Assembly: GCF_020424085.1 (NCBI RefSeq)
Contig: NZ_CP080203.1
Coordinates: forward strand, 1,736,001 to 1,800,000
DNA length: 64,000 nt
Source of the DNA: Mycetocola spongiae
GTDB taxonomy: Bacteria; Actinomycetota; Actinomycetes; Actinomycetales; Microbacteriaceae
Reading direction: 5' to 3'
Below the pieces are notes generated by a model that saw nothing but the letters and a program-made list of their open reading frames with translations, was not told where the DNA came from and did no database searches. The position numbers and the translations under genes were made by a program. Positions 23,895-32,804 of this stretch are shown one piece after another (position 1 is the stretch's first letter; each line of letters starts with the position of its first letter).

Positions 23895-26800
23895 TTAGTG
23901 CTCCGCGTTCAGCCGGCGGCGGCGACCGAAGAGCAGGAGGGCACCGAGGCCCAGCGCACCGAGTGCAAGGGCCAGGCTGGTCCCCACTCCGGCGGCACCG
24001 GTCTGCCCCAGCTCACCGCCGGGCGTTGCGCCCGGCTCCGTCGGCGAAACAGGGGGCGTGGGAGATACCGGCGGGGTCGGGGTCGCCGTGGGGGTCGGGG
24101 TCGGCTCGATCGGGTCGGCCACGGGAACCTTGGCCTCGCTCTCGTCCGTGACCCGCTCATCAAACGGGCCCACACCGGCGGCGCGCGCGGTATTGACCAG
24201 CTCGCCGCCCAGGTCCTCGGCCGTCACCACATAGGTTCCGGTGAATACGGTCTTTTCGCCGGGTGCCAGCGTCCCGGTGAACTCGGGGTCAGGGGTCGGG
24301 CCGCTGAGCAGCTCCAATGCCGTGCCCGCAGCGTTCACAAAGGAAAGCTCGGCGAGCGTTACATCATGCAGTGCGGTAGGGCCCTCATTGCTCACGGCGA
24401 AGCTATAGGTCACCAACTCGCCCTCGGTAAATGCGATGCCATTCTCCGGTTCCGATGCGGATTTCACCAGCTTGATAAGGGGGGTCTCGGGCGCCAGGAT
24501 CGTGGTCACCGTATTGGAGAGCACACCGAGTGCCGACTGATCGGTCCGCATCGTGGCGTTATTAGCAAAGATGCCCCCGTCAACACCCGAGGCGTGGGTG
24601 AGCGAATAGCGGAACTTGGAATAGGCGAGGGGAGCCAGCGTGGCAAGCTTTACCCGAATCGCCGTTACATCGTCGAGGTTTGCCGAAACATCCGCATAGG
24701 ACTCCCAGTTCACCCCGTCACCGAAGGCGGGGCCCTCGCCTCCGCCAAGTTTCTGTGTGGCTTGAACCGTGGCCGGGTCATCGGTGGTGTACTGCACGCT
24801 CGCGCCGTCCGGGAGGGTCACCTCGCCGGTCAGCCTATACGTCCCGGGGTTATCAGTGGAAGGTACACGGCTCACGCTGCCCGAGGAGCCATCACCGACG
24901 AACGGGAAGACGTCGATAATCACGGGATTTCGCTGCGCGGTGGTCTGCGAACCGTTGGCTGCGGTGATGGTGAACTCAAAGTCTTCACCGGCGGAGATGA
25001 TCGGGTCCAGAGCCGTCTTGCTCACCGAAATACCGGTGAGCCCGTCCACCCCGATGGTCGCCGAGGAACGGTGCGGATCGGTGCTCGACGGAGCAGTATC
25101 GTCCACGGCCGGCGAGCCCGGGTCATCCACTGAACGAATGATCGCGGTATTCACGAGGTTGCCGCGCGTGGTGGTCTCGGTGGTGGCCCAATAGGAGATC
25201 GTAGGCAGTGCACCCGAGGTGATCTCCGCAAAACGCCAGATAATTTCGGTACTGCCATCCTCAAGAACGGTCACCGATTCGGGGGCAACGCTGGGCGACC
25301 CCACCGCCGTGTTGTTCACGGTCGTCGGGGAAAGAACCAGGGCCATGCCCGCGGGCAGGCGGTCAGTAACCGTGACATCCGTGGCGGTAAAAGGCCCCGG
25401 ACGTCCAGCTTCACGGAAGGCGGGACGCAGGCTGTACTGCACCGCATCGCCCGCGATGACCCGCGGCGTGGAAGCCTGCGGATGGGTGATCGACTTGGTC
25501 ACGGCCAGCGGCGCCTGAACGCCGATCAGGCGATCACCCGCGCTGGGCGTGCGACCCGTGGAGCTCAGGGCGGTCTCGGGGATGTAGTTGGGGTAGTTAT
25601 ACAGCCCACCGTTGAGTTCCGGCACCTTCCAACCCGCCATGTTGACCACGATATCGCCATTGGCGATGGTGCTGCGGGCCTCGAGGTTTACCAGCATGGT
25701 GATATTGGTACCCGCGGGAATCGGGCTATCGCCCACAAAACGCACGGCGGATACCGCGCCCAGATCAAAATCGGGGTCGGCTAGTGCGGCGGCCTGTGTG
25801 GTCCAGGTTCCCAACTCTTCACCGCAGCTAAACGTGCGAATGGTCTGCCAGCGCTCCTCATCGGAACCGCTCAGCGTATACCCGGTGAGGTACTCAAAGT
25901 GGCCCCTGCCGCTGGCGTTACCGGTAGCCGAGGTGGGCAAGCCCTCCGGATTACTCCAGCGCGCGCTCGGCGGTACACGATATTTGGCAAGCGTCAGCTT
26001 GGTGGAATCCCACGCATCGCAGACCAGCAGCTGAGAGAAACTCTCATCGGAGGAGGTATTGCCGACGGCAATAAAGCTCTGCACCTGCTGGCCCCGGCTA
26101 ATCACGCCGTTCCCGGAACGGTCGGTAATCATGCCGTCAACGAGATAGGGGGTGGTGGTGCTATTGATGACATCGGCAAAACGCTTCGAGAACTGGCCGG
26201 CGGTCTGTCGGATCAGCTCCTGTGACTGGGTGTTATCCGCGGGGTTTTCACCCACGTTGGCCACCGGGTCACCCAGCAGGTTGGGACCGGTGGGCTCAAA
26301 ATTCGTAACCTGGTTGGTGGCAAGAAGTCTTCCCTCACCGCTTTCAAGCAGGGGAACATCGCTAAGCGGCACAAAGATCAGGACCTTGGCGAAGGTGAGA
26401 TATCCGCGGTCGACGATCTCTTCATTGCTGCGGCTGAGGCGCGGAATGTGATTAGCGCTCAGATCGGCGCCGGTGATGGTGACATCCACGGTCCGATTTA
26501 CCGGATCGGGCTGGGCCGTCCATACTCCACCATTGCTGATGGAGTTTTCGGCGGTGGAATTGGCGGTGCTAAAAACAGGGAGTTCACCGTGGTTGGTCAC
26601 CGCGCCCGTTTCGACCGCCACAAACTGTGCGTTGGGGCTGACGGAGGAGAAATCGTCACGGAACGTGATGGGGCCGGTGGGCTCAAGATAACCGCGCTTG
26701 CCCTTGCCCGCGAAGTTGGGGATGGAGAAGGTAATGCCGTACTGAAGGATCCAGCCGCGAGTTTGGCGGTCGGGGCCCAGCTGGTTCTTGGCGATAAAGG

Positions 26801-27407
26801 GATTGAGCTTCATCATGTTGAGATTCGGAACCGAGGAGATCATGAGACTCTCGGGCGCCTGGGTCTTGGCGGGAACGGACGCATTACCCGTGGCGAAGCT
26901 GATGGCATCTGTTTCGAAGGCCAGGACGGTGCCGTTCGGGAGATTGCCGGCCACCGCGGTCGGGGCGATTCCTACGGTGCCACCGAACGGCGCATCCCCC
27001 ACATTGCAGGTAAGCGTGCGGCCATCAGCACTCACCCCGGAAACCGGGGTGGAATCGGTACGACATACCCCGGGCAGTTCCTGCCAGGTGAGCCCCTCGG
27101 GAGTTTTAAAGGTAAACGTGGCGTCCTTTGCCGTGCCGGAGGCGCCGGTGGTGCTGTTTACGGAGGCTTCAAGCTCATAGGTGACCGTGTCAAAGCTGCG
27201 AATAATAGAGTTATTGGCACCCGAGTCGTTACCCGGGCCGTCATCCTCGTCAAATGGCGCGGTGCCCGTGTGAACCCCGGCGATCGCGAGGTCATATTTG
27301 AGGTCTTCACCCGCCGCGAAAGCCGCAGAAGTGGTACCCAATAGGCCAACCGCAACGGCGAAGGTTGCGACAGCGGCTATCGGGCGGCGCCAGGGTATTG
27401 GACTCAT
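23895..27407 (-). CDS. Large wall-anchored surface protein with DUF11/isopeptide-like repeats
   Basis: A 1170-aa secreted protein. Residues 1-31 form a signal peptide (MSPIPWRRPIAAVATFAVAV, then LLGTTSAAFA). The body is Thr/Ser/Val-rich beta-sandwich repeats; DUF11-type modules include SITHPQASTPRVIAGDAVQYSL, ISVSKTALDPIISAGEDFEF and LVKSASEPENGIAFTEGELV. A Pro-Thr stalk (PTPTPTATPTPPVSPTP) leads to LGQTG, a hydrophobic helix and RRRR, a sortase-type sorting signal with Gly in place of Pro. No ligand-binding motif is recognisable; adhesin or structural roles are inference. A triple-repeat DUF4822 protein with a similar anchor lies just upstream on the same strand. Confidence 0.82.
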   Translation of the reverse strand: MSPIPWRRPIAAVATFAVAVGLLGTTSAAFAAGEDLKYDLAIAGVHTGTAPFDEDDGPGNDSGANNSIIRSFDTVTYELEASVNSTTGASGTAKDATFTFKTPEGLTWQELPGVCRTDSTPVSGVSADGRTLTCNVGDAPFGGTVGIAPTAVAGNLPNGTVLAFETDAISFATGNASVPAKTQAPESLMISSVPNLNMMKLNPFIAKNQLGPDRQTRGWILQYGITFSIPNFAGKGKRGYLEPTGPITFRDDFSSVSPNAQFVAVETGAVTNHGELPVFSTANSTAENSISNGGVWTAQPDPVNRTVDVTITGADLSANHIPRLSRSNEEIVDRGYLTFAKVLIFVPLSDVPLLESGEGRLLATNQVTNFEPTGPNLLGDPVANVGENPADNTQSQELIRQTAGQFSKRFADVINSTTTPYLVDGMITDRSGNGVISRGQQVQSFIAVGNTSSDESFSQLLVCDAWDSTKLTLAKYRVPPSARWSNPEGLPTSATGNASGRGHFEYLTGYTLSGSDEERWQTIRTFSCGEELGTWTTQAAALADPDFDLGAVSAVRFVGDSPIPAGTNITMLVNLEARSTIANGDIVVNMAGWKVPELNGGLYNYPNYIPETALSSTGRTPSAGDRLIGVQAPLAVTKSITHPQASTPRVIAGDAVQYSLRPAFREAGRPGPFTATDVTVTDRLPAGMALVLSPTTVNNTAVGSPSVAPESVTVLEDGSTEIIWRFAEITSGALPTISYWATTETTTRGNLVNTAIIRSVDDPGSPAVDDTAPSSTDPHRSSATIGVDGLTGISVSKTALDPIISAGEDFEFTITAANGSQTTAQRNPVIIDVFPFVGDGSSGSVSRVPSTDNPGTYRLTGEVTLPDGASVQYTTDDPATVQATQKLGGGEGPAFGDGVNWESYADVSANLDDVTAIRVKLATLAPLAYSKFRYSLTHASGVDGGIFANNATMRTDQSALGVLSNTVTTILAPETPLIKLVKSASEPENGIAFTEGELVTYSFAVSNEGPTALHDVTLAELSFVNAAGTALELLSGPTPDPEFTGTLAPGEKTVFTGTYVVTAEDLGGELVNTARAAGVGPFDERVTDESEAKVPVADPIEPTPTPTATPTPPVSPTPPVSPTEPGATPGGELGQTGAAGVGTSLALALGALGLGALLLFGRRRRLNAEH

Positions 27408-27958
27408 GGGGGAAATTTCTCTCTGCTTACAACGAGGCGCAAATGGCCACGGTTGGTCAAAATTTATGAGGGTTAGGGGATGAAGTCAAGACTAAAAGGG
27501 CCCGGGTTTTCTGTTCAACCCGAGGAAGCGTCCGGCGCTCGCCACAACGTTTCCCCTCGGGCGTGGCCCCCCGGCGGGGGCGTTTTATCGTCGCGGGGAT
27601 GATGATGACGAGGGTACCGATCGCGGTAAGCCGCCGGGGACTATCTGATTCTTTTCCCTGCGATGGCGATAAAAAATATTTCCGTGCAGAGGGCAGAATA
27701 ACGGCTACCGTGTTTCTCACGATAGACCGTGGCGACCAAATTGATGGGCCTTCTGTCGCATCATGAGTGCTATCCACGGCGGAAGAACGGGCGCGGGAGG
27801 GGCACGGAGAAACCGTGGGGGCGACCGGGGCGCTACTCGCGACCCGACAGGGGAAACCCCCACGATTTTTCCCTACCGATCCGTGCCGGATCAAAACCGG
27901 GGCCCCGGCACGGAGACGACCCGGAAGTGGTCGTGCCCGCGCCGGAACCCCGGCGGGT
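27408..27958. other. Non-coding gap between the two surface-protein genes
   Basis: About 550 bases with no credible gene. The middle (27640-27760) is clearly AT-richer than the surroundings and may hold promoter or regulatory sequence for the DUF11 gene. A short hairpin GCCCCC-CGGC-GGGGGC followed by GTTTT lies at about 27564-27585. The 145-residue minus-strand open frame here lacks a ribosome-binding site and looks spurious. Confidence 0.4.
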
Positions 27959-27982
27959 GGCCGGTTCCCGAGGGAACCGGCC
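27959..27982 (-). terminator. Hairpin after the DUF4822-repeat gene
   Basis: An 11-bp perfect stem (GGCCGGTTCCC with GGGAACCGGCC) lies 16 bases after the stop on the minus strand. There is no U-tract. Confidence 0.5.
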
Positions 27983-27997
27983 GGGACGCATGGCGCC

Positions 27998-29554
27998 CTA
28001 GAGCTCCGCGTTGCCCGACTTCAGCAGGGCGGCGAAGGGATTGCGGCGGCGCAGGAACAGTGCGGCCCCACCCAGCAGGGCCAGCAGGCCGGCAGCCAGG
28101 GTGGCGAGTGCTCCGTCGGCACCGGTCGAGGCCAGGCCTCCACCGTTATTGGCGCCCGCGGCGGGCGGGTCCACCTGGCCGGCCCCGGCCTCACCCGGGA
28201 GCGCACCGTTTCCGGCGTTACCACCGGGGGTGGTGGTGGCTACGGGCTCGGGATGGGTGGTGGGGGTGTGCACGATGTCATAGTAGACGCCGGGCACGGC
28301 GGCATCCGGGATGATCCGGTAGGTGAACTCGGTGCCGTTCAGCACGGTGATCGGAACCACACGCGTGAACAGAACGTTACCCGCGGCATCCTTGGCCACC
28401 AGAGTGCGCGTGGAACCATCGGCGGCCACCGTCCAGTCGCCCTGCATCTTGGGCGAGTCATCCAGGTTATACATCGTGAACGTGCCATCGGCCTTGTAAT
28501 AGGCCCAGCCCACAAAGTTCGAGACGGCGGGATCGGCCAGATCCACGGCCTCACCCAGCTCGTTCACCGCACCGGTGGTCTCCCACGGCGTGGCCATGAG
28601 CTGCTCGGCGGCGTTCGCAATCGGGGTGACCGTTCCCGGCTCCACGTGGGTGGTCGGGGTGTGCACGATGTCGTAATAGACGCTGGGCACGTTGGCGTCC
28701 GGGATGATCCGGTAGGTGAACTCGGTGCCGTCCAGCACGGTGATCGGAACCACACGGGTGAACAGAACGTTACCCGCGGCATCCTTGGCCACGAGAGTGC
28801 GCTCGGTGCCATCGGCCGAAACCGACCAGTCACCCTGCATCTTGGGCGAGTCATCGAGGTTATACATCGTGAACGTGCCATCGGCCTTGTAATAGGCCCA
28901 GCCCACAAAGTTCGAGACGGCGGGATCGGCGAGATCCACGGCCTCACCCAGCTCATTCACCGCACCGGTGGTCTCCCACGGGGTGGCCATCAGCAGCTCG
29001 GCGGCGTTCTCAATCGGGGTGACCGTTCCCGGCTCCACGTGGGTGGTGGGGGCGTGCACGATGTCGTAATAGACGCTGGGCACATTGGCATCCGGGATGA
29101 TCCGGTAGGTGAACTCGGTGCCGTCCAGCACGGTGATCGGAACCACACGGGTGAACAGAACGTTGCCCGCGGCATCCTTGGCCACCAGCGTGCGCGTGGA
29201 ACCATCGGCGGCCACCGTCCAGTCGCCCTGCATCTTGGGCGAGTCATCCAGGTTATACATCGTGAACGTGCCATCGGCCTTGTAATAGGCCCAGCCCACG
29301 AAGTTTGAGACGGCGGGATCGGCGAGATCCACGGCCTCACCCAGCTCGTTCACCGCACCGGTGGTCAGCCACGGCGTGGCCATGAGCTGCTCGGACGGGG
29401 TCAGAAGATCCGCGGTAACGGCGGCGGATACACCCGCGGGAGCCTGCAGGGTTCCGGCGTAGGCGGTACCCGCGGGAAGCAGGCACAGGGTCGCCAGGGC
29501 GACGGTGGACAGTGCGATGACTGGTTTTCGTTTAAACGCGGCACTAATGCTCAC
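27998..29554 (-). CDS. Wall-anchored protein with three tandem DUF4822 domains
   Basis: A 518-aa secreted protein. A signal peptide (residues 1-33) is followed by three head-to-tail 131-residue repeats starting at LMATPW (residues 57, 188 and 319). Each contains NFVGWAYYKADGTFTMYNLD, KDAAGNVLFTRVVPITVL and FTYRIIPDA, characteristic of DUF4822. A Gly/Ala/Pro linker leads to LASTG, a hydrophobic helix and RRR, an LAxTG sorting signal of the kind used by class E sortases. The start is a GTG 7 bases after AAAGGAGA, an unusually strong ribosome-binding site. The ligand or function of DUF4822 is unknown. A two-component system lies immediately upstream on the same strand. Confidence 0.85.
   Translation of the reverse strand: MSISAAFKRKPVIALSTVALATLCLLPAGTAYAGTLQAPAGVSAAVTADLLTPSEQLMATPWLTTGAVNELGEAVDLADPAVSNFVGWAYYKADGTFTMYNLDDSPKMQGDWTVAADGSTRTLVAKDAAGNVLFTRVVPITVLDGTEFTYRIIPDANVPSVYYDIVHAPTTHVEPGTVTPIENAAELLMATPWETTGAVNELGEAVDLADPAVSNFVGWAYYKADGTFTMYNLDDSPKMQGDWSVSADGTERTLVAKDAAGNVLFTRVVPITVLDGTEFTYRIIPDANVPSVYYDIVHTPTTHVEPGTVTPIANAAEQLMATPWETTGAVNELGEAVDLADPAVSNFVGWAYYKADGTFTMYNLDDSPKMQGDWTVAADGSTRTLVAKDAAGNVLFTRVVPITVLNGTEFTYRIIPDAAVPGVYYDIVHTPTTHPEPVATTTPGGNAGNGALPGEAGAGQVDPPAAGANNGGGLASTGADGALATLAAGLLALLGGAALFLRRRNPFAALLKSGNAEL
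28224..29392 (-). repeat. Three tandem 393-bp coding repeats (DUF4822)
   Basis: Near-identical DNA units, one per domain, with period 393 bases (approximately 29392-29000, 28999-28607 and 28606-28224). Identity at DNA level is very high. Units 1 and 3 share VAADGSTRTL where unit 2 has VSADGTERTL, while units 1 and 2 share the DANVPSVYYDIVH stretch, a mosaic pattern typical of gene conversion. Confidence 0.9.
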
Positions 29555-29634
29555 GGGCTGTCTCCTTTGCTAAAAACTGACGCGAAAACCGGCCTGCGGC
29601 ACGCGCGCGGCGAACCGCACCATAAACGCTACCC

Positions 29635-29654
29635 ATCCCCCCACACGGGGGGAT
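29635..29654 (-). terminator. Short hairpin after the response-regulator gene
   Basis: ATCCCCCC, ACAC loop, GGGGGGAT: an 8-bp perfect stem between the response-regulator stop and the DUF4822 gene start. Without a U-tract it may be a weak terminator or a regulatory hairpin in the 127-base spacer. Confidence 0.45.
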
Positions 29655-29681
29655 CAATCAATAGGTTGAGGTTGACGCCGT

Positions 29682-30302
29682 TCAGATTCGGATCAGTCCG
29701 CGCTTGAGCGCGAGGGCCACCGCGGCCTGGCGGTTATCCACGCCCAGCTTGGTGAAACAGTGGTGCAGATGGGTTTTAATCGTGGCCTCGCTGATAAAAA
29801 GCTCCCGCGCGAGCTCCCGGTTGGACAGGCCCGCGGCCACGCCCCCCAGCACCTCGATCTCGCGGGCCGTGAGTGCCTCGGGATCGTTCTGCCGGCGCAG
29901 CAGGTGGGTGAGGTTGCCCGAGGGCGAGCCGTCCCCGCCCGCGGTCAGCCGCAGCACGCGGAAGAGCTGCGTGGGCTGGGTGTCCTTGACCAGATAATCG
30001 GAGGCGCCGGCATCCAGGGCCCGCACCACATCCGCATCCGCGTCATAGGCGCTGAAGATGATCACCCGGGTCTGGCTAAACTCGCGGCGAATCATTTTTG
30101 TCACCTCTATGCCCCCGGGGTTTCCGGTGCCCAGGTCCAGGTCCACCAGCGCCAGGTCCACCTCGTGTCGGGTGAGGGCGCGCGCGGTTTCCTCCAGCGA
30201 TCCGGCCTCCGCGACCACCTGAAAATCCTCCTGGGTGGAGAGCAGTGCGCTCACTCCGTGCCGCAGAATTGGGTGGTCATCCACCAGCAGAATTCGAATC
30301 AT
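29682..30302 (-). CDS. NarL/FixJ-type response regulator
   Basis: A 206-aa regulator. The receiver domain begins MIRILLVDDHPILRHGV with acidic Asp8/Asp9, the phosphorylatable residue is Asp54 in DLALVDLDLG, and the conserved Lys is in YLVKDTQPT. The C-terminal LuxR-type HTH is LTAREIEVLGGVAAGLSNRELARELFISEATIKTHLHHCFTKLG. The ATG at 30302 overlaps the kinase stop (ATGA), so kinase and regulator are co-translated. The target may be the surface-protein genes immediately downstream; that is inference from position. Confidence 0.92.
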   Translation of the reverse strand: MIRILLVDDHPILRHGVSALLSTQEDFQVVAEAGSLEETARALTRHEVDLALVDLDLGTGNPGGIEVTKMIRREFSQTRVIIFSAYDADADVVRALDAGASDYLVKDTQPTQLFRVLRLTAGGDGSPSGNLTHLLRRQNDPEALTAREIEVLGGVAAGLSNRELARELFISEATIKTHLHHCFTKLGVDNRQAAVALALKRGLIRI

Positions 30303-31504
30303 GAACGCCGTCCCTCCCCCGCGCCCCCGTCGGTCAGGGGCACACTCGCAAAAATTCTGGTCCCCGCTCCGGGGCTCGAGTCCACGCTGAGCGTGCCGCC
30401 CAGGGTGCTCATCCGCCACGCCATCGCGCGCAGGCCAAAGCCCCCGGAGGAATCCGGGGAGGCCGCGGCCGCGGGGTCAAACCCCGTGCCGTTATCGCTC
30501 ACGATCGCCTGAACCACGCCGGGGGAAAATACCAGCATCAGGAGCACCGCGTCGGCCCCGGCATGCTTGCGGGTATTTTGGAGGGCCTCGCGCGACACCC
30601 GCTGCAGCGCGTGCGCGATCGGGGTGGATACAGCCGCCACGCTCCCGTGCAGCTCAAAGCGGGCCCCAAACTCCTCCGCTATCTCGCGCAGGGTATCCGC
30701 GAGGGCGTCCTCGGCGCGCGGGGAGGTGAGGCCGTGCATCAGCTGTCGGGTCTCGATCAGCGATTCGCGCAGGGCGCTCTTGGCCTCCACCAGCGCATCG
30801 GAGGAGGACCCACCGGTGAGGTCCTCGGTCTCCAGCAGCATCAGGGCACTCGCGGTGCGCTGCACCACGGTATCGTGCAGTTCACTCGCCATCCGATTGC
30901 GTTCGATCAGCGCCCCCGCGGAGCGTTCGGCCTGGGCGAGCCGGGACCGGGCCTCGATCAGTTCGGAGTTCAGCGAGCGCTCCGCTGCCAGCGCGGATTC
31001 CAGCGCCGAAAACGCATAGGCCAGCACCAGGCCGCCCACCAGGGGCCCCAGGACCAGGCCCGGATCGTCCCCGCGCGACATCAGCAGCAGCCCCACGCTC
31101 ACCGAGACCACGATCAGCAGCGATACCCAGAGCGCCACGCGCCCGCGCAGCACCCGATGCACGGCAAAAAACAGGGCAAAGGCGCACCACGCGAAGGAGG
31201 GCGCGATGATCGTCAGCGGGATCCACAGGCCCACCGAGATCAGGATGCCCACGCCCCGGCGCAGGCGGATCGCGCCCGCGAGGGGTGCGTCCTCGCGGGC
31301 CCGCCGCCCGCCGAGCACGGCCGCGGCATAGCTCAGGGCCACCCCGGCTACGAGGATCACCACAACTAATCCGATGCCGGTGGCGCTGTGGCGGCTGAAA
31401 TAGCGCGCGGCACAGATGCCCAGCAGCACGGCAAAGCCCAGATCCACCGCGATATTCACGGCGCGCATCTCGAGGTTCCGGCGGCGGCGGGTACGGGGAT
31501 TCAT
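30299..31504 (-). CDS. NarL-partner sensor histidine kinase (HisKA_3)
   Basis: A 401-aa membrane kinase. After a basic N-terminus there are about six helices (residues 17-165) with very short loops, so the sensor is probably the membrane bundle itself. A coiled segment (ALAAERSLNSELIEARSRLAQAERSAG) leads to the HisKA_3 dimerisation motif ELHDTVVQRTASALML with phospho-acceptor His210. The HATPase domain has NTRKHAGAD (N box), VSDNGTGFDP (G1) and GGFGLRAMAWRM (G2). The ATG at 31504 is chosen because GGAGG lies 6 bases upstream; the open frame extends 42 codons further. Confidence 0.9.
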   Translation of the reverse strand: MNPRTRRRRNLEMRAVNIAVDLGFAVLLGICAARYFSRHSATGIGLVVVILVAGVALSYAAAVLGGRRAREDAPLAGAIRLRRGVGILISVGLWIPLTIIAPSFAWCAFALFFAVHRVLRGRVALWVSLLIVVSVSVGLLLMSRGDDPGLVLGPLVGGLVLAYAFSALESALAAERSLNSELIEARSRLAQAERSAGALIERNRMASELHDTVVQRTASALMLLETEDLTGGSSSDALVEAKSALRESLIETRQLMHGLTSPRAEDALADTLREIAEEFGARFELHGSVAAVSTPIAHALQRVSREALQNTRKHAGADAVLLMLVFSPGVVQAIVSDNGTGFDPAAAASPDSSGGFGLRAMAWRMSTLGGTLSVDSSPGAGTRIFASVPLTDGGAGEGRRS

Positions 31505-31646
31505 CGGGTACCTCCGGGCCTCTCGGGGCGGCGGGCACGGGATCGTGCCGCAGGCGGGACAGCACCGGATATCCGAGCTTGCGGTTAAGTATGGACGCTC
31601 CCCGCGCAAAACACCCGCCGCCCGGCGCAAAGCGTCTCACGGGGAG

Positions 31647-31700
31647 AAAAAAAATAGCCCCTCGCGGGGGTGATAAACACCCGGCGAGAAGCTATTTTTT
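31647..31700 (-). terminator. Rho-independent terminator after tRNA-Tyr
   Basis: On the minus strand a long, slightly imperfect stem (AATAGC.CTCGC..GGGTG with CACCC..GCGAG.GCTATT) ends in eight T. Confidence 0.87.
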
Positions 31701-31707
31701 ACCCATG

Positions 31708-31789
31708 TGGTGGATGAGGGATTCGAACCCCCGAAGTCTACGACAGCTGAGTTACAGTCAGATCCCTTTGGCCGCTTGGGTAATCCACC
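31708..31789 (-). tRNA. tRNA-Tyr (GTA)
   Basis: An 82-nt class II tRNA with a long variable arm. Acceptor GGTGGAT/ATCCACC, anticodon loop CTGTAAC with anticodon GTA, T arm GGGGG/CCCTC-type with TTCGAAT. CCA is not encoded. The outermost pair of the anticodon stem is a T-C mismatch. Confidence 0.9.
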
Positions 31790-31927
31790 AATGCGCGCTC
31801 GACCAAACTTCTACAGCCAACCGAAGGCGCGTGATAATCCTAACCGGTGAAGTGCCCCAACGTAAAATCGGCGCCGGAAACCTCGGAATCTCGCGCGAGT
31901 CGCCGCGTGTCCCGCGCGCGCACCCGC

Positions 31928-32716
31928 CTAGGGGGCCGGCGCAGTGCCGATCAGATCGGCAAAGCGGGTGGCCTCCGCCGAGACCTTCACCAGGTAATCG
32001 GGGTTGGTGTTATAGGAGCGGATGCCCTGCCGCCAGCCCGCGTCCGAGACCATGCCCTCGCCGGCGGCGCGACACAGATAATTGGCGGTGGCCAGCACGG
32101 CATCGTCGATCTGTTGCGGATCCTCGATGCCATCCGCCCCGGCATCCACATGCCAGTTGCGCCAGGTCTGCGGAATTAGCTGCATCGGGCCCACCGCGCG
32201 ATCAAACTCGGCATCGCCGTCGATCTCCCCGCCGTCGCTATCGGGAATCTCCTCCACCCCGCGGCCGTCCAGGGGAAGACCAAAAATGGGTTCGGAGGGC
32301 AGGCCGTCCTCGCCCAGGGTGCGGCCGCCATAGCGCGCGTGGTCGCTCTCGGCAAAGCCCACCGCGGCGATGGTATTCCAGCCCAGGCCACACTGCGGCA
32401 TCTGCTCGGCCTTGGTGATCGCGGCTCCGGCATAGGCGCGCAGGGCGCGCTCGGGGATGCCGGTGAGTGCGGCGGTCTCGGCGATCCAGGCGGGATCGGT
32501 GAGGCCCGCGATGCCCGGCCGGTCGGGCTCCGCGGCGCGCGGGGGCGTGGCCGATTGCCGGGCGGCGGCCGGTTCCGCGGCGGCCTCCGTGGGCTCGGGG
32601 CCGGGCTCCGCGGGGCGGGTGGCACACGCGGTGAGGGCCAGGAGCGGGGCGAGGAGGAGGGCCGCGGCGGCGGGTGCGCGGCGCATACGGCGGTGCTGCG
32701 GGGTGATGACATTCAC
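31928..32716 (-). CDS. Lipoprotein with lytic-transglycosylase-like domain
   Basis: A 262-aa exported protein. A signal peptide with lipobox LALTAC puts the lipidated Cys at residue 31. A Pro/Ala/Glu-rich linker follows, then a goose-lysozyme/SLT-like domain from about residue 75. The catalytic Glu is likely in [18 protein letters not shown], and [19 protein letters not shown] and [11 protein letters not shown] complete the fold, as in actinobacterial murein transglycosylases. It should cut peptidoglycan glycan strands at the membrane-wall interface. The start is uncertain: GTG at 32716, or ATG at 32686, which still gives a good signal peptide. Confidence 0.8.
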   Translation of the reverse strand: MNVITPQHRRMRRAPAAAALLLAPLLALTACATRPAEPGPEPTEAAAEPAAARQSATPPRAAEPDRPGIAGLTDPAWIAETAALTGIPERALRAYAGAAITKAEQMPQCGLGWNTIAAVGFAESDHARYGGRTLGEDGLPSEPIFGLPLDGRGVEEIPDSDGGEIDGDAEFDRAVGPMQLIPQTWRNWHVDAGADGIEDPQQIDDAVLATANYLCRAAGEGMVSDAGWRQGIRSYNTNPDYLVKVSAEATRFADLIGTAPAP

Positions 32717-32791
32717 CCCCTCAGTGAATCACGAACCGCTGACCGGGCGGGCCATCCGCGGAAAACCGCGGATTTTCGCGCCGCGATCGCG

Positions 32792-32804
32792 TAGACTTAC
32801 CCGC
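32792..32804 (+). promoter_or_regulatory. Leaderless promoter -10 (TAGACT) for yajQ
   Basis: TAGACT (32792-32797), seven bases, then ATG. There is no ribosome-binding site upstream of the start. Confidence 0.62.

Noticed and set aside
27457-27894. 145-residue minus-strand open frame between the surface-protein genes
   Set aside because: No ribosome-binding site or leaderless -10, low-complexity Ser/Arg/Pro composition and no domain; the stretch is better described as a regulatory spacer.
28224-29392. CRISPR-like or mobile repeat array
   Set aside because: The 393-bp units are in-frame coding repeats of one protein domain with no spacers, cas genes or terminal inverted repeats.
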